Shown here: positions 40,083-49,910 of the stretch, in pieces
Position numbering within the stretch: position 1 is the first letter of the stretch
Layout: each line of letters opens with the position of its first letter
NCBI GenBank assembly: GCA_963776375.1
Contig: CAVZMF010000002.1
Location: forward strand, 124,001-188,000
Reading direction: 5' to 3'
From: PALSA-612 sp963776375
Lineage (GTDB): Bacteria > Actinomycetota > Thermoleophilia > Gaiellales > Gaiellaceae
DNA: 64,000 bases
Notes under the pieces: generated by a model
Databases searched by the model: none
Told to the model about the DNA's origin: nothing
The model's input: only the letters and a program-made list of their open reading frames with translations
Translations under genes and position numbers: made by a program

Positions 40083-40331
40083 ATGGCCGGTGCTGACCTA
40101 CGCCCAGTGCACGTCGAGTCCCCAACCGAGCAGATCCCCCAGGAGGTCGGGGTCATCGACTCGCTCTGGCGGTACCCAGTCAAGTCGATGCGCGGCGAGC
40201 GGATGCGCGAACTCACCGTCGGGCCAACCGGTGCCATCGGCGATCGGGCCTGGGCGCTCCGCAACCCGACCAGTGGAAGAATCGCCAGCGCGAAGACATT
40301 CCCGCGCCTCCTCGAGTTCCAGGCACGCTAG
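40083..40331 (+). pseudogene. MOSC-domain protein, truncated to its N-terminal beta-barrel
   Basis: 82 codons from ATG 40083 with a strong AGGAGG site. VIDSLWRYPVKSMRGERMRE and AIGDRAWALRNPTSGRIASA are the MOSC_N signature (W-R-Y-P-V-K-S-M). Full proteins are some 250 aa with the molybdenum-cofactor sulfurase C-terminal domain and its catalytic Cys; here a TAG ends the frame, and the downstream DNA belongs to a minus-strand gene. The remainder was deleted or replaced. Confidence 0.75.
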
Positions 40332-40335
40332 ACGC

Positions 40336-41112
40336 TCACTGGGCGACGACGGCCCCGACCCTGAACGCCGTCAGCGCGAGGCTGTAGTGGACGACGTCCC
40401 TCGGATCGTTGCGGTCGCTGCCGAGTGTGATGCAGTTGACGTTCACTTTGAACGGGTCCTTCCCCGTCGTGATGCCGGAGCTCGAGACCGGGATCACGGC
40501 GTGCCCGACATCCGTGAGCTCGGTCTGCACCCCGAAGCCGCCGAAGACGGGGAAGCCGTTGTTCGTCAGCTCGCACGTCGCCTCGACGTTGCCGGTGTCG
40601 TTGTTGTTCACGCCTCCCGTCAGCAGCACGAAGAACGTGCCGGCGGGAAGCGACAAGCTCGTGACGATTTTCGCGTCGTTCGGGCCGACCGTCGCGTCCC
40701 CCGCGCTCGTCCACGCCGTCGGGTCGATGCTCGCGCACGTCCACGTGCCGCTGCTCTGCTTCGGCGTCTCTCCGTCCGAGCAGTTCTGCGGCAGCTGGTA
40801 GGCAGGGTCAACGCCGAGCGCGACTGCGCCGTTGTCTCCGCCGCCGACGAGCCCGGTGCCAGCCGTGACCTTCGTGATGTCACCGCCGCCGAGGTGGATC
40901 TGCTCCTGGTTCGGGCCGCACGCCTTGCGCGGGCTCAGGCCGGGGCTGAACTCACCGATCTGCCCGCTCGCGTCGCTCAGACAGCCGGTGAACGTCGCGA
41001 CGTCCGAGTCCGGGAACGCCGCGAGCGTGGCGCCGGCGCCGACGGCGGCGGCGGCGACGACCAAGGCGACGACCGAAACCAGGCGGACGCGCCTGCTGAA
41101 CGGAAACCTCAT
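40336..41112 (-). CDS. Secreted protein with signal peptide, unknown function
   Basis: 258 aa from ATG 41112 (GGAG 8 nt before). Signal peptide LVSVVALVVAAAAVGAGATL then AAFPDSDVATFTGCLSDASG, a cysteine-bearing head that resembles the head of the collagen-like protein at 27167 (IPDxxGxxxGC). The C-terminal half is beta-rich with paired cysteines (EATCELTNNG and NVNCITLGSD), suggesting a C1q/TNF-like or jelly-roll domain. Probably exported; function unknown. Confidence 0.7.
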   Translation of the reverse strand: MRFPFSRRVRLVSVVALVVAAAAVGAGATLAAFPDSDVATFTGCLSDASGQIGEFSPGLSPRKACGPNQEQIHLGGGDITKVTAGTGLVGGGDNGAVALGVDPAYQLPQNCSDGETPKQSSGTWTCASIDPTAWTSAGDATVGPNDAKIVTSLSLPAGTFFVLLTGGVNNNDTGNVEATCELTNNGFPVFGGFGVQTELTDVGHAVIPVSSSGITTGKDPFKVNVNCITLGSDRNDPRDVVHYSLALTAFRVGAVVAQ

Positions 41113-41443
41113 TCCTCTCTCCTTCCGCATGGGTTGCACAGCACAGGCCTTCTACGCACGACGGCGGGCGCCGGATTCGGGAGAGACGGGAGGGCTACGG
41201 GAGGGAGTCCCGTGAAGGTGCGGACACCCGCGCACGCATACGCGTAAGAAGGGGCCGGCGGGGAGGTGAATCTGCTTTACCGCTGGGCGTCGCGCCGCTT
41301 TTCGTGCGCGTACGCGAGGGTCGTCTGCCGGTGGGGGCGTGCGACCGGTCGCCGACGGCAGGGAGGTGATCCTGTTTGCCGATCCGCGCCCGGCTTGCAC
41401 GGAGGCTCACCGGGCGCGTTTCGACGTAAGTCGAGCTTTGGAC
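41113..41443. other. 330-nt intergenic region with an imperfect direct repeat
   Basis: No gene is supported. GGGGAGGTGAATCTGCTTTA (near 41260) and GGGAGGTGATCCTGTTTGCC (near 41361) form an imperfect direct repeat about 100 nt apart. GGGAGGGAGTCCCG near 41199 is a small hairpin. It may hold the promoter of the leftward secreted-protein gene. Confidence 0.4.
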
Positions 41444-42619
41444 CTACGGGCCCTGCAGGATGAGCGTCCCGACGCCGAGCGCGGTGCCTGCCGCCCACAC
41501 GGTGCCGGACGTCGTCGCGACACCCCGCAGGAGGTTGTCGCTCATGCCGACGTTTGGCGGCGGGGCGACCGAGCTCCAGCGGCTCCCGTCCCAGTGCAGC
41601 AGCTCCGGCTTGTCAACGGGAACGCCGGTCGAGACATCGGTCGAGCCGAAGCCGACCGCCCAGATGTCGCTCGCAGAGATCGCTGCGATCCCGGTCAGCG
41701 TGTTGTGGCCCTGCGGGCTCGGGCTCGGGACGATCGTCCAGGCAGAGCCGTTCCAGTGCTCGATCAGGCTCTTGTTGGGCGCCCCGCTACCGCTGGCGAC
41801 GTCGATCGAGTACCCGACCGCCCAGACGTTGGACGCGCTGATCGCCGTGATGCCGGTGAGCAGATCGCGAACGGTCAGGCCCGGCCGCTGCGGCGGCACG
41901 TTCGGGCTCGGGACGATCGTCCACGCGCTGCCGTTCCAGTGCTCGACAAGGGTGCTCGTGACCACGTTGACGCCGCTCAGCGACGTGGACGAGCCGACGG
42001 CCCAGATGTCGTTCGGCGCGATCGCCGTGATGCCCGAGAGGGAGTTCGACTGCGACCCCGCCGGGCTCGGGCTCGGCACGACGCTCCAGGCGCTGCCGTT
42101 CCAGTGCTCAACGAGCGTTCCCGTGATCGTCGTCCCGACGGCCCAGACGTTGTTGGACGCGAGAGCTGCGACCCCGGCGAACGAGGCGCGCGGGACGCTG
42201 ATCGACGGCGTCGGCACGGCGCTCCAGGCGCGGCCGTTCCAGTGCAGCGCGAGCGGGGTCACGGGGCTTTTGAAGCCGGTTCGCTTGGTCTGTCCGACCG
42301 CCCAGACGTCGTTCGACGCAACGCCGGCGACGGCAGCGAGCGTGTCGTCGTTGAACAGCGTATCGACGCTCGGCACGACCGACCACGCGCTCCCATTCCA
42401 GTGCTCGGTGAGCGTCGCGAGCCCCCCATCATCCGGAGCGTTACTGGTCTGCGCCCCGACGACCCAGCCGTCGGTCGGCGACACGAAGCCGACTCCGCTC
42501 AGCGTGGCGCCCGGCGGGCTCGGGCTCGAGACGACCCGGAACCCTCCCGCCGCTCCTGCAACCCCCGCGCACACGAGGGCGATCGCCGCCCCCAGCATCA
42601 GTCCGCGTTTCACGTCCAT
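41444..42619 (-). CDS. Secreted repeat protein (HWNGSxW / ISxxDxWAVG propeller-like repeats)
   Basis: 391 aa from ATG 42619. The signal peptide is about residues 1-27 (LMLGAAIALVCAGVAGAAGG). About seven repeats of 45-55 residues follow, each with EHWNGSAWSVVPSPSP and then GITAISASDIWAVG. Such repeats fold as beta-propeller blades (Kelch-like) in exported proteins of soil actinobacteria and myxobacteria. Tandem similarity at DNA level suggests growth by internal duplication. Probably a surface binding protein; the ligand is unknown. Confidence 0.82.
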   Translation of the reverse strand: MDVKRGLMLGAAIALVCAGVAGAAGGFRVVSSPSPPGATLSGVGFVSPTDGWVVGAQTSNAPDDGGLATLTEHWNGSAWSVVPSVDTLFNDDTLAAVAGVASNDVWAVGQTKRTGFKSPVTPLALHWNGRAWSAVPTPSISVPRASFAGVAALASNNVWAVGTTITGTLVEHWNGSAWSVVPSPSPAGSQSNSLSGITAIAPNDIWAVGSSTSLSGVNVVTSTLVEHWNGSAWTIVPSPNVPPQRPGLTVRDLLTGITAISASNVWAVGYSIDVASGSGAPNKSLIEHWNGSAWTIVPSPSPQGHNTLTGIAAISASDIWAVGFGSTDVSTGVPVDKPELLHWDGSRWSSVAPPPNVGMSDNLLRGVATTSGTVWAAGTALGVGTLILQGP

Positions 42620-42860
42620 ACCCCCAGGTTCGAGTTGACCAATGGGAGCCAGTACGGCGCGGGCCGATAGGCGGATCTCTCCCGGGGACAGGGCACCGTG
42701 CCAAGCCAGGACCCGAAGCACCTTCATGCTCTCCGTGCCCACGCACGCGCCTACGCGCGCGAGGGTGAGAGGGCCGGTGAGGAGGGAGATTCGCGCTCGA
42801 GGCTCATGAGCTGGGGCGCGCCAAGACGAGCACACACGCACTGCTTCCCCCGCGCACTTG

Positions 42861-43187
42861 TCAGGCCTCCTCGCCCTCGCCGACCGGCTCCTGGTAGGTA
42901 CCGAGGAACACGTATCCGGACGGCGGCGCGTCGCCGATCTGCAGCCGCACCGGCGACTCGTTGCGGAGCAGGTCGACGATCGACGGGAGCTGGCTGAACG
43001 GGAACGACACGATCGCCGTGTCGAGGTTCGGCCCGATCGTCGGCGCTGGCTGTGCCTGACCGTCGGGGTAGAAGTGGACGTCGGCGAGGAGCCGGGTGTG
43101 GCTCCAGAGCTGGAGCAGGCGCGGGCCGCCGGACGCCGCGTCGAAGTCGTAGCTGTAGCTCTCTACGTCGTGGAACTTGACGGCCAT
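42861..43187 (-). CDS. Small hypothetical protein
   Basis: 108 aa from ATG 43187, chosen because GAGGAGGGACC precedes it and the product opens AVKFHDVESYSYDFDAASGG. A compact alpha/beta protein (LLADVHFYPDGQAQPAPTIG, DTAIVSFPFSQLPSIVDLLR) with an acidic tail. No family recognised. The 240-nt gap to the next leftward gene holds no convincing frame. Confidence 0.6.
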   Translation of the reverse strand: MAVKFHDVESYSYDFDAASGGPRLLQLWSHTRLLADVHFYPDGQAQPAPTIGPNLDTAIVSFPFSQLPSIVDLLRNESPVRLQIGDAPPSGYVFLGTYQEPVGEGEEA

Positions 43188-43376
43188 CGGTCCCTCCTCG
43201 TCGGGGTCCGTCGATCCTAGACGCGAGGTGCGCGAGCCGTCAGATCCGGGTGGGCAACGAAGGGGCACCATCCTCACTGAGCCCCGCCTCCCCGCCGGCA
43301 GGTTCGGGCGCTGCTGACGCTTCTGTCGCCGCCCGAACGCACCGGCCCGCGACGGAAACCGCCGCGCGGCCTCGAG

Positions 43377-43523
43377 CTAGGAGCAGCTACCGGGGTCGCC
43401 GATCCGGCCCGCGGCGCAGCCCCATTCCTCGAAAGCGGCGGCTGCGGCCCCGAAGCCGCCGAGGACGCGGAAGCCGAGCAAGACCACCGCGTCCAGCACC
43501 CCGATCACGATCCACGCTGCCAT
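43377..43523 (-). CDS. Possible 48-aa membrane peptide
   Basis: A short frame from ATG 43523: one hydrophobic helix (WIVIGVLDAVVLLGFRVLGG) followed by FGAAAAAFEEWGCAAGRIGD and a Cys-containing end. The ribosome site is weak. Reads like a small single-pass membrane peptide, but could be chance in GC-rich DNA. Confidence 0.4.
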   Translation of the reverse strand: MAAWIVIGVLDAVVLLGFRVLGGFGAAAAAFEEWGCAAGRIGDPGSCS

Positions 43524-43742
43524 TGGTCAAATCTCAACGACGGACGCGTGCAGAGTGTTCCCGCAGCCGGAGACGCGGCGTCTGCAGCTGCCCAACGACG
43601 AATGCCACGGAGGACCATACGTCGCGCGGCCGATGGGAACGGCGCCGAGAGGAACGGCGTTGCCGGTGACAGCCGGATCGAGCCGTAGGCTGAGGCCGCG
43701 TGGTTCCCGGCCTTCGGCGTCTCGCCGTCTCCGTCTAGGGCG

Positions 43743-44016
43743 GTGGAGACTTCCCGGCTGGAGATCTTCGCCGACGCCATCTTCGCGATCGCGGCGACGC
43801 TCCTGATCCTCGACGTCTCCGTCCACGCCCCGGGCGGCTCGCTCGGCGCGGCAATCAAGCACGCCTGGCCCCAGTACGCCGCCTAGGGTGTCTCGTCCCT
43901 GATCATCGGGATCTGGTGGGTCAACCATCACCACTTCATGACGCACGGCACTCGCGCTGTTCGCCGGGACCGCGCTCTTCTACGTGGTCGGTAGCTCGCT
44001 GTTCGGATGCGACTGA
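43743..44016 (+). pseudogene. TMEM175-like potassium channel family protein, degraded
   Basis: From GTG 43743 the frame reads SRLEIFADAIFAIAATLLIL then DVSVHAPGG, the first helix of the TMEM175 (DUF1211) family with its F-A/S-D-x-x-F-A-I motif. A TAG at 43884 interrupts it. The same frame continues GVSSLIIGIWWVNHHHF, the next family helix, and then a different frame gives ALALFAGTALFYVVGSSLFG to the end. A stop, a shift and a missing middle make this a clear pseudogene. Confidence 0.75.
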
Positions 44017-44068
44017 GCGGCGCCGAGCGACCGAAGGCCACCCCGCGATCGCCTGCCGGCTCGGGGGA

Positions 44069-46161
44069 CTAGGGGTTGATCCGCAGAGCTCGCGCCGTCC
44101 AGGCGGGGAGGTACCAGTTCCAACGGCCCGCAAGCGCCATCGTCGACGGGAGCAGCAGGCCACGGACGAGGGTGATGTCGAGCAGGATCGCGGTGGCGAG
44201 TCCGAAGCCGAGCTGCTGCATCGGCGGGATCGAGCCGAGCAGGAAGCCGCTGAACGTCACGGTCATGATCAGCCCCGCAGCCGTGACGATCCGGCCGGTG
44301 CTCGCGAGCCCGTGCGCGACCGCGCCCGTGTTCGACCGCGTCCGGTCCCAGGCTTCTCTCATGCGCGTAACGAGGAAGACCTCGTAGTCCATCGAGAGCC
44401 CGAACAGGAGAGTGAACATGAAGACCGGGATCCAGCCTTCGATCTGGCCGACCTGGAGGAACCCGGCCCAGCTCGCCCCAGCCCCACTGGAAGACGGCGA
44501 TCATCAGGCCGCTGGCTGCGGCGACGGTGAGGAGGTTGAGGACGATCGCCTTCAACGGCAGCAGCAGCGAGCGGAAGGCGCGGACGAGCAGGAGATACGT
44601 GAGCGCGAGCACTCCCAGGATCAGCCACGGGAACGAGCCGAGGGTGCGGGAGACGAAGTCCGTCGCGGAGGCGCCGCCTCCACCGGCGATTACCTGCATG
44701 GATCGGAGGAAGCCGGAGGCGGGGATCAGACTGCTGCGGAGTCTGTCCGCGAACGCCTGAGCCTGCGGGCTGGCGGGATCGTGTCGGCCGACGACGTCGA
44801 TCCGGAGATAGCGGCCGTCCCCCGCGGCGAGGGCGGGTGACACGGTCACGACCTCGCGGTCGGCACGGAGCATCCGGTCGAGACGGCCGACGGCGGCACC
44901 GAGCGTACGCACGCCTCCCGCACGGTGGGTGTCCACGATGACGGTGGTCGGATCGAGCGAGTGACGGGTCGTGCTGTGCTCGAGGATCGTCAGCCCGCGC
45001 ATCGCGGCGATCCCCGTCGGCAGGCTGCTATAGGAGCCTGGCCCGACGCGGATCCCGATCAGCGGCATCGCCGCCAGGACGAGAAGCGTCGCGACCACCG
45101 GTGCGAAGAACTTCGCCCGGCGCATCACCCAGCGTGCGTGCGCCGCCCAGAGACGGGTCTCGCCGACGTGACGGCGCTCGGCCAGGCCCTGCGGAATGAT
45201 GCGGACTCGCTCCAGTTGCCGGCCGAAGGTCAGCAGCATCACCGGCAGGAGCGTGAGCGCGCAGGCGATGCTGACCAGGGGGATCAGCAGGCCTCCGACG
45301 CCGAACCCGCGCAGGAACGGAACCGGCAGGAGCAGCATCAGCGCGAGGCCGACGGAGACGGCGAGCCCGCTGAAGACGATCGTCCGGCCGGCGTGCACCA
45401 TCGTCTCGACGACCGCCTCCTCGTGCGCAACGCCCCGGCGCCGCTCGTCCCGGTAGCGGCTGACGACGAGAAGCGAGTAGTCGATCGCGATTCCGAGGCC
45501 GATCATCAGCATCATGTTCCGGAGGTAGTCGCTCAGCTCCAGTACGTGCGCGACGCCCCAGGCGATCCCGAGGGCGGGTGCGATCGTGGCCGCGGCGAAC
45601 AGGAACGGCAGCACCGCCGACGCCGTCCCGAATACGAGCAGCAGGATCAGCAAGGCAACCGGCACCGCCAGGTAGAGCTCCCCCACCCGGAGGTCGTGCG
45701 CCAGCACCGGGCCGAGGTCGTGCTGGATCGCCGCGTCGCCCGTCACGAGCACCGTCGGCCCGAGCGCCTGGCGCAGCGGGTCGATCCTCGACGCCGCCGC
45801 GGAAGCTGCGAGCCGGGATTCGACGAACGCCGCCGCCGCGACGCCGGACGGCAACAGCTCCGTCCCGTCCACCTTGCCGCCCGGCAGTACCCCGATCGCC
45901 TTCTCGGCCGCACCACGTGCGCGCTCGAGCGCGCCGTCACCCTTCGTGATCAGCACGAAGCGCCCACCGGAGCGGACTCCGTACTCGCTCGCCAGAACCT
46001 GCTTGACGCGGTTCGAGTCGGTCCCTGGAAGCGAGAACCCGCCGCTGAACAGCGGCGACGAACCGAAGCGCGCCGAGCACGCCCAGCACGACGGCCGCCG
46101 CCCACACGCTCGCGACCAGAAGGCGACGGCGCAGACAGAACGCCGTCAGGCGCGGGAGCAT
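44069..46161 (-). pseudogene. MMPL/RND-family transporter, two frameshifts
   Basis: From about 46161 the start LTAFCLRRRLLVASVWAAAV is an MMPL N-terminus. Near 46072 the frame changes to FGSSPLFSGGFSLPGTDSNR and runs through the loop, the first membrane domain (LMIGLGIAIDYSLLVVSRYR) and most of the second half. Near 44477 it changes again, giving GQIEGWIPVFMFTLLFGLSM then DYEVFLVTRMREAW to ALRINP at 44069. Both G-x-x-x-D-Y relay motifs are present. It is a second MMPL pseudogene in the region. Without the shifts it would be a roughly 697-residue exporter. Confidence 0.83.
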
Positions 46162-46368
46162 GCCGCCGAGCGGCGCGAGGCCGGGCGCTCGAGGAACATG
46201 CCGTGTCCAGATGTGAGAGCGGTTGATCAGCGTGTGCGCCGCCGGCGGAGGGCCGGACTAGAGGTTGCTCGGCAGCGCCGCGACGATGCTCAAGCCTGAG
46301 CCGAGTCTAGCGGCGGTCATCGAAGGCACCGCGGCGGAACGCGCTCGCCGCGTGACGAGCTGTAAGAG

Positions 46369-47022
46369 CTACATCTGGGGTGCGGGGGGCTGCGGCTTGC
46401 CGCGGGCCCGTGCGAGCAGGGCGTGGGCGACGCCGCGCCGGGGCACCGCGTCGAGGTCGAGGACGACCAGCCGCTCCTCCGAGGAGACGTGCTCGACGGC
46501 GTCGACCGGGACCAGCACGTGCCGTTGCCTCAGACGGCCGACGGCGACCTCGAGCTGCTCGGGCCGATCGATGCGCGAGCCGAAGCGGACGCCCTCGATC
46601 ACGCCGACGTGGCGGCCGGCAGGCGCCTCGACGAGGAAGCCGTCGCACCGGGTCAGCCAGTAGTCGATGCCGGACGCCTGCACGTTGGCCCGAACGACGA
46701 CCCTGGGCGCGGAGCTCGTCGCCTGCTCCGGCCGGCCTGCTTTCGACCGGTCCTCGTCGTGAGCGATCGCCTCCAGGCGACGCTCGAGCTCCGACACGCG
46801 CTCTCGACGCGCGCTGAGCTCTTCCTCGAGCCGGGAGAGAGCGAGCCTCTCCCGGGTGAGTCGCTCGGCCAGCCCGTTCACGAGCTCCTCGGTGTCACCC
46901 GGCGGCTCGAGTCCCAGCAGCTCCGGAAGTGCCCACGGCCGCCGGCGGCGCGAATGGGCACGGCCGAGCCAGTCGGCCTGCGATCCCGAGTCTCGGGAGC
47001 TGTTCCGGCCTCCCGTGGCCAC
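46369..47022 (-). CDS. Coiled-coil protein with a C-terminal PRC-barrel-like domain
   Basis: 217 aa from GTG 47022 (GGGGAGAG about 10 nt before; a longer frame to 47148 is less likely). A leucine-rich coiled coil (LVNGLAERLTRERLALSRLE, LSARRERVSELERRLEAIAH) is followed by a small beta domain, DGFLVEAPAGRHVGVIEGVR to HVLVPVDAVEHVSSEERLVV, with the strand pattern of PRC barrels. Diverges from the large PhoD/DUF6603 operon. No function known. Confidence 0.65.
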   Translation of the reverse strand: MATGGRNSSRDSGSQADWLGRAHSRRRRPWALPELLGLEPPGDTEELVNGLAERLTRERLALSRLEEELSARRERVSELERRLEAIAHDEDRSKAGRPEQATSSAPRVVVRANVQASGIDYWLTRCDGFLVEAPAGRHVGVIEGVRFGSRIDRPEQLEVAVGRLRQRHVLVPVDAVEHVSSEERLVVLDLDAVPRRGVAHALLARARGKPQPPAPQM

Positions 47023-47229
47023 GTCCCCAGCTCTCCCCTCGTGCGCGGCTGGCAGATCTGTTCCGAAATCGTACGCGACGGGCGCCGCCAACCGCCAACA
47101 CCGCTGATTGACCGGTCGAACGTCATCCGATACGCTCGCCGCCCACAACCGAGCGACTGCGGCGAGAAAGGGGAGACCCTACGGTCCGTCGCGGTCACAG
47201 TGGCCTGATTGGCTCGCCGAGGTTGGCGG

Positions 47230-49905
47230 ATGCCTGACCTCCCGCTCCTCCTGATCGGACCGATCCTGCGGCGGGTCGAGCCGCACGCGGTGGCCGTCTT
47301 CGTCGCGACGAGCAAGGCGGCGAGCGTGCGGGTGGCGGTCTACGACGGCCAGGTCGACGTGGCCTCGCTTCCTCCGGAGCTGGGCTCCTTCGAGACCCAG
47401 ACGACCCGGTTCGCCGCAGCCTTCCATGCCGCGGTCTGCCTGGTCAGCTTCGCCGACGCGGCGTCGCTCCAGCCCGGCCACCTGTACTCGTACGACGTCC
47501 GCATCACGCCGCCCGGCGAGGCCGCGCAGTCGCTCAAGGACCTGAAGCTGCTCGGCGACCCGACGCTCGCGGCAGGCGACACCCCGCAAGAGATCCAGGA
47601 GGAGGGAACGAAGTCGCTGCTCGAGGACGTCAAGCTCAAAGGCTACGGGAAGAAGCAACCGGCGAGCGCCGACGTCGAGGTCGTCGCGCTGGGCTACGCC
47701 GAGCACCGGCTCCCGTCGTTCGTCACCTGCCCTGCCGCGCTCGACGAGCTCGTGCTCGCCCACGCGTCCTGCCGGATGGCTCACGGCGTCGGCCACCCCG
47801 CGCTGCAGAACCTCGATGCGTACATCGACGACCTGGACGGGGCGGCCGAGGGAAGGCCGCACATGCTCTTCCTGACCGGTGACCAGATCTACGCCGACGA
47901 CGTCTCGTCGGCGCTGCTGCCCGGTGTGAACGCGCTGGCCATCCAGCTGCTCGGGGACGTCGAGCAGGTGCCGTCGCCGCGCGGGGGCGCGCCCATGCTC
48001 GTCAACATGACGGTGTTGCCGGCGGGCTTCCGGCAGCGGATCACCGGCAGCGCCGGCTTCACGTCCGACTGGGCCTCGAGCCACCTGATCGGCTACGGCG
48101 AGTACCTGGCCATGTACTGCGTGGCCTGGAACCCGGCGCTGTGGCCGTTGCTGGCGGTCGCCGACAGCAGCGATCCCGACCTCTCGGAGGCGCTGAAGAC
48201 GCGCCTGGCTCAGGATGCGACCGACTCGGAGAGCACACATCCGGACGCCCCCGCCCTGCCCGTCGTGCTCCGTCGGCCGTCACCGGACGCGCCTGACGAC
48301 GTGATCACGCCGCTCTACGGCGGCACCCAGCCCGCGGCCGACGCCCTCAAGCGCGTGCGCGAGGAGTTCCTGGCCTCGAAAGCGCAGCTGGACGAGTACC
48401 GGCGCGAGGTGGCGAAGGTGCGGCGGCTGCTCGCCAACGTGCCCACGTACATGATCTGCGACGACCACGACGTCACCGACGACTGGTTCATGACCGGCGG
48501 CATTCGCGGCCGCAACCTCGGCAACCCCTTCGGCAAGGCCCTCGTCCGGAACGCGCTCGCCGCGCACACGGTCTGCCAGGCGTGGGGCAACGAGCCGGTG
48601 ACGTGGTTCCACGACGCGGACCATCAGGCGTTGCTCAACGGCATCGCCGCGATGTTCCCCGAGAGCTGGAGCGGCGGCCCGCCGCAGAGCGCCGGCAGCA
48701 ACGAGGTCGACCGTGTGCTCGGGCTCACCTCCGCCGAGGCCGAGCCCGTCATCGACTTCTCCTTCGGCGTCGACGGGCCGATGCACCACGTCCGCGTCCT
48801 CGACACCCGGATGCGGCGCCAGTACGACACGGCGGGTGCCTCGCCCGGCCTCTTGACGCAGGCTGCGCTCGACCACCAGCTGCCGCAGTCCGACCTCGAC
48901 GACCTGCCGGACGCACACGTCCTCGTCGTCGTCTCGCCTGCCCCGGTGTACGGGCCGCCGCTCCTGAGCGAGATCGGGGGCGCGATCCTCATGTCCAAGC
49001 ACGACGTCTTCAACATCGCCCGCTCGGAGACCGAGCGGGCACTCCAAGAGGACGTCACCGGGCTGCCGTACGGAACGCCGGTCGGCAAGCAGTTCTACGA
49101 CATCGAGTACTGGGGTGCGCACCCCGCCGCCTTCGAGCGGCTGCTCGAGCGGCTGTCGCACCACCCGCGCGTCGTCGTCTTCGGCGGCGACGTGCACTAC
49201 GGCGCCGCGTTCGCGATGGACTGGACCGGCGCCGGCCGCACGAGCCGGATCGTCCACTTCACCTCGAGCGCGGCCCGGAACGAATGGAAGGAGAGCGCGT
49301 CGAAGCTCGGCGCACCCGGGATCGTGCACAACCTGATCGCCTTGAACGGGCTCGCCACGGGGCTCCAGCACATCGGGCTTCCGCTGACGAGGCTCGGCTG
49401 GAGCGCGACGCTGCCCCCGGTGGTCGAAGGGCTCGACCAGGAGCCCCCGGCGACCCGCATCCGGGTGCACACCGGCCCGGTGCTGCTCTCCGACGAGATG
49501 TTCCGCGCGGTCCACCCGCTGCAGCGCCCGCCGGAGTGGGTCTGGCGCGCCGGGCCGATCGTGGACGAGCGTGCGCCGGACGATCGACCCCCGGCCGCGC
49601 GCCTGGCCGAGCCCGCCGCCGACCTGCCGGCCGACGGCGGCGCCGTCCGTCAGTACGGCGACCTCGCGGCCATGCACGTCCAGGCCCTGCGCACGGCGGC
49701 CGTCGCGCGTGGGCTCCAGTTCCTGAACAACGTCGGCGTGGTCACCTTCGCGACCGAGAACGGCACCGTCCACGTCAGGCAGGCCCTGCTCTCGCTGCGC
49801 TCGCGGCAGGACCCGAACGAGCGTGCGGCCGACTACATCGTCCATGCAACGACCTTGGAGCCCGACCCGGTGCCCGTCCCCGCGAGCGTCGGACCGGGGG
49901 CCTGA
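47230..49905 (+). CDS. PhoD-like/calcineurin-like metallophosphatase, first gene of the large operon
   Basis: 891 aa from ATG 47230. Metal-binding motifs of the PhoD/calcineurin superfamily are seen: GDQIYADDV (about residue 218), DDHDVTDDW (about 413) and GGDVHYG (about 652). The N-terminal 150 residues form a beta-rich Fn-like domain (PHAVAVFVATSKAASVRVAV) as in PhoD. There is no Tat or Sec signal, unlike secreted PhoD phosphodiesterases, so it is likely cytoplasmic or associated with the complex. A C-terminal 180-residue extension is of unknown fold. Only 5 nt separate it from the DUF6603 gene. A phosphodiester or phosphomonoester substrate cannot be named. Confidence 0.85.
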   Translation: MPDLPLLLIGPILRRVEPHAVAVFVATSKAASVRVAVYDGQVDVASLPPELGSFETQTTRFAAAFHAAVCLVSFADAASLQPGHLYSYDVRITPPGEAAQSLKDLKLLGDPTLAAGDTPQEIQEEGTKSLLEDVKLKGYGKKQPASADVEVVALGYAEHRLPSFVTCPAALDELVLAHASCRMAHGVGHPALQNLDAYIDDLDGAAEGRPHMLFLTGDQIYADDVSSALLPGVNALAIQLLGDVEQVPSPRGGAPMLVNMTVLPAGFRQRITGSAGFTSDWASSHLIGYGEYLAMYCVAWNPALWPLLAVADSSDPDLSEALKTRLAQDATDSESTHPDAPALPVVLRRPSPDAPDDVITPLYGGTQPAADALKRVREEFLASKAQLDEYRREVAKVRRLLANVPTYMICDDHDVTDDWFMTGGIRGRNLGNPFGKALVRNALAAHTVCQAWGNEPVTWFHDADHQALLNGIAAMFPESWSGGPPQSAGSNEVDRVLGLTSAEAEPVIDFSFGVDGPMHHVRVLDTRMRRQYDTAGASPGLLTQAALDHQLPQSDLDDLPDAHVLVVVSPAPVYGPPLLSEIGGAILMSKHDVFNIARSETERALQEDVTGLPYGTPVGKQFYDIEYWGAHPAAFERLLERLSHHPRVVVFGGDVHYGAAFAMDWTGAGRTSRIVHFTSSAARNEWKESASKLGAPGIVHNLIALNGLATGLQHIGLPLTRLGWSATLPPVVEGLDQEPPATRIRVHTGPVLLSDEMFRAVHPLQRPPEWVWRAGPIVDERAPDDRPPAARLAEPAADLPADGGAVRQYGDLAAMHVQALRTAAVARGLQFLNNVGVVTFATENGTVHVRQALLSLRSRQDPNERAADYIVHATTLEPDPVPVPASVGPGA

Positions 49906-49910
49906 CGGCG

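Noticed and set aside
42620..42841. N-terminal extension of the secreted repeat protein from GTG/ATG near 42841
   Set aside because: The signal peptide begins at ATG 42619; the 74 upstream codons would bury it and have no conserved character.
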